A DNA stretch of 5,501 nucleotides, taken from assembly GCA_030620915.1 (NCBI GenBank), contig JAUXIR010000140.1, positions 1-5,501 of the forward strand. The letters are read 5' to 3'. This document shows, piece by piece, positions 4,717-5,501 of the stretch; positions within the stretch are counted from its first letter, which is position 1; the number at the start of each line of letters is the position of its first letter. Source of the stretch: Geopsychrobacter sp. GTDB lineage: Bacteria; Desulfobacterota; Desulfuromonadia; Desulfuromonadales; Geopsychrobacteraceae. The translations under genes and the position numbers were made by a program. Below the pieces are notes generated by a model. It was not told the origin of the DNA. It worked only from the letters and a program-made list of their open reading frames with translations, and made no database searches.

Positions 4717-5501
4717 CAGATACCGAAATCGACACCAAAGATGTCGCTGATCTCTTCGCCGACTGCGTTGGTTTTTTCACGCTGGGTGTTGCGGTAACGA
4801 TCAAGATTGTCAACCGCCCGCACCGACAAGTGCTCAAGCCGATACCTTGCCAGGCGTACCGAGGCCCATGGGACCAGCAGACCAACAGAAAGGATCGAGG
4901 CGATAAGGTTGGAGAATATGATCCAGGTCATGTCGCGAACCCGCATGGTGCTGATAAAACGGTTTTTGCCGATGTGGGTGCCGTTCCAGATAAGATTGGT
5001 GGATCGGACATATGAGTAGACAGTGAGAAAGAAATAGCCGGACAGTATTAATAGCACCACGACAATGCTGACAAACGCCGGCATTGCCGCATCGGTGGGG
5101 AACATATCGAAAGCGAAAAAGGTCGTACCGGCCATGAAACCACCGAAGCAGAGCACGGCGATGCCGAAGGTTTTCAGGGCGAGGATGTAGAAATCCTTCG
5201 CCCGTGCGTCAAAGCCAAAGAATGAATGGCCGAAGCTGCTGTTTTCCATCAGAAAACGCTTTTGCCGATAGTAAACATAAGGGGTCAGAACCCCGAGGGT
5301 AAAGACCGAAAGAATTGGATACCAGGCAAAAACCTTATAGGCCTCTGCGTAGGCCGGACGGAAGTTGAAACGGACATTGCGGTGTGCCGAATTGCGGTTA
5401 TTGAACAGTCTGGAGCGGACCACAACCCAGGGCATTGCAATGGAAAATACCAGAGCGAAGATCATGGCGGCGATCGGGCTGTAACGGGTGCCAACGGAGT
5501 A
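4716..5501 (-). CDS. DUF898/YjgN-family multi-pass membrane protein, 5' end cut by window
   Basis: The frame is open through the window edge at 5501 and 261 codons are visible. The ATG at 5465 is therefore probably internal, since family members usually have some 330-400 residues. The visible part has at least five hydrophobic segments. It also carries two copies of the family's repeated pattern: FTLGVLTPYVYYRQKRFLME followed by FGHSFFGFDA, and later SVGLLVPWASVRLARYRLEH. The C-terminus is a short polar tail. The biochemical role of DUF898 proteins is not known; they sit in the inner membrane. The direct 1-nt overlap with the M48 protease gene suggests it is a substrate, anchor or regulator of that protease. 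From memory, DUF898 and M48 genes are adjacent in other proteobacteria too. Confidence 0.85.
   Translation of the reverse strand, partial: YSVGTRYSPIAAMIFALVFSIAMPWVVVRSRLFNNRNSAHRNVRFNFRPAYAEAYKVFAWYPILSVFTLGVLTPYVYYRQKRFLMENSSFGHSFFGFDARAKDFYILALKTFGIAVLCFGGFMAGTTFFAFDMFPTDAAMPAFVSIVVVLLILSGYFFLTVYSYVRSTNLIWNGTHIGKNRFISTMRVRDMTWIIFSNLIASILSVGLLVPWASVRLARYRLEHLSVRAVDNLDRYRNTQREKTNAVGEEISDIFGVDFGI

Overview
The window looks like a piece of a Gram-negative chromosome. Two of its genes encode exported proteins with ordinary Sec signal peptides, and one is an inner-membrane signal peptidase I. The small periplasmic protein at 2020-2460 and the style of the long LepB suggest a deltaproteobacterium of the Desulfuromonas/Geobacter kind, but this placement is family memory, not a search result. 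All five convincing genes lie on the minus strand, so the window is best read from right to left.

5501 to 2768 is a tightly packed, translationally coupled operon. It begins with a DUF898/YjgN-type multi-pass membrane protein that is cut by the window edge. Next comes a membrane-anchored M48 zinc metalloprotease with a beta-rich N-terminal domain. Last is a signal peptidase I carrying an unusual N-terminal multi-helix extension. The stop and start codons overlap by 1 nt (DUF898/M48) and 4 nt (M48/LepB), so the three proteins are probably made together and act together in the inner membrane, in protein maturation or quality control. The promoter lies outside the window.

2767 to 2461 is intergenic. 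2460 to 2020 encodes a small exported protein of unknown function with a lysine/glycine-rich tail. 2019 to 1368 has no intact gene. It holds several palindromes, including a striking imperfect one at 1663-1705 that looks like a bidirectional terminator, and fragments of open frame that cannot be assigned.

1367 to 85 is a compact, self-regulated unit. A near-consensus sigma70 promoter has a GACCG-N2-CGGTC operator at its expected transcription start. It drives a TetR-family repressor gene and, 2 nt behind it, a gene for an exported DsrE-fold protein. The unit ends in a perfect 15-bp-arm hairpin. To the left of the hairpin is a run of 12 C residues and about 60 bases with no recognisable gene.

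No rRNA, tRNA, CRISPR array, intact insertion sequence or clear novel defence system is visible. The best leads are the three-gene membrane proteolysis operon with its extended LepB, and the autoregulated tetR-dsrE pair.
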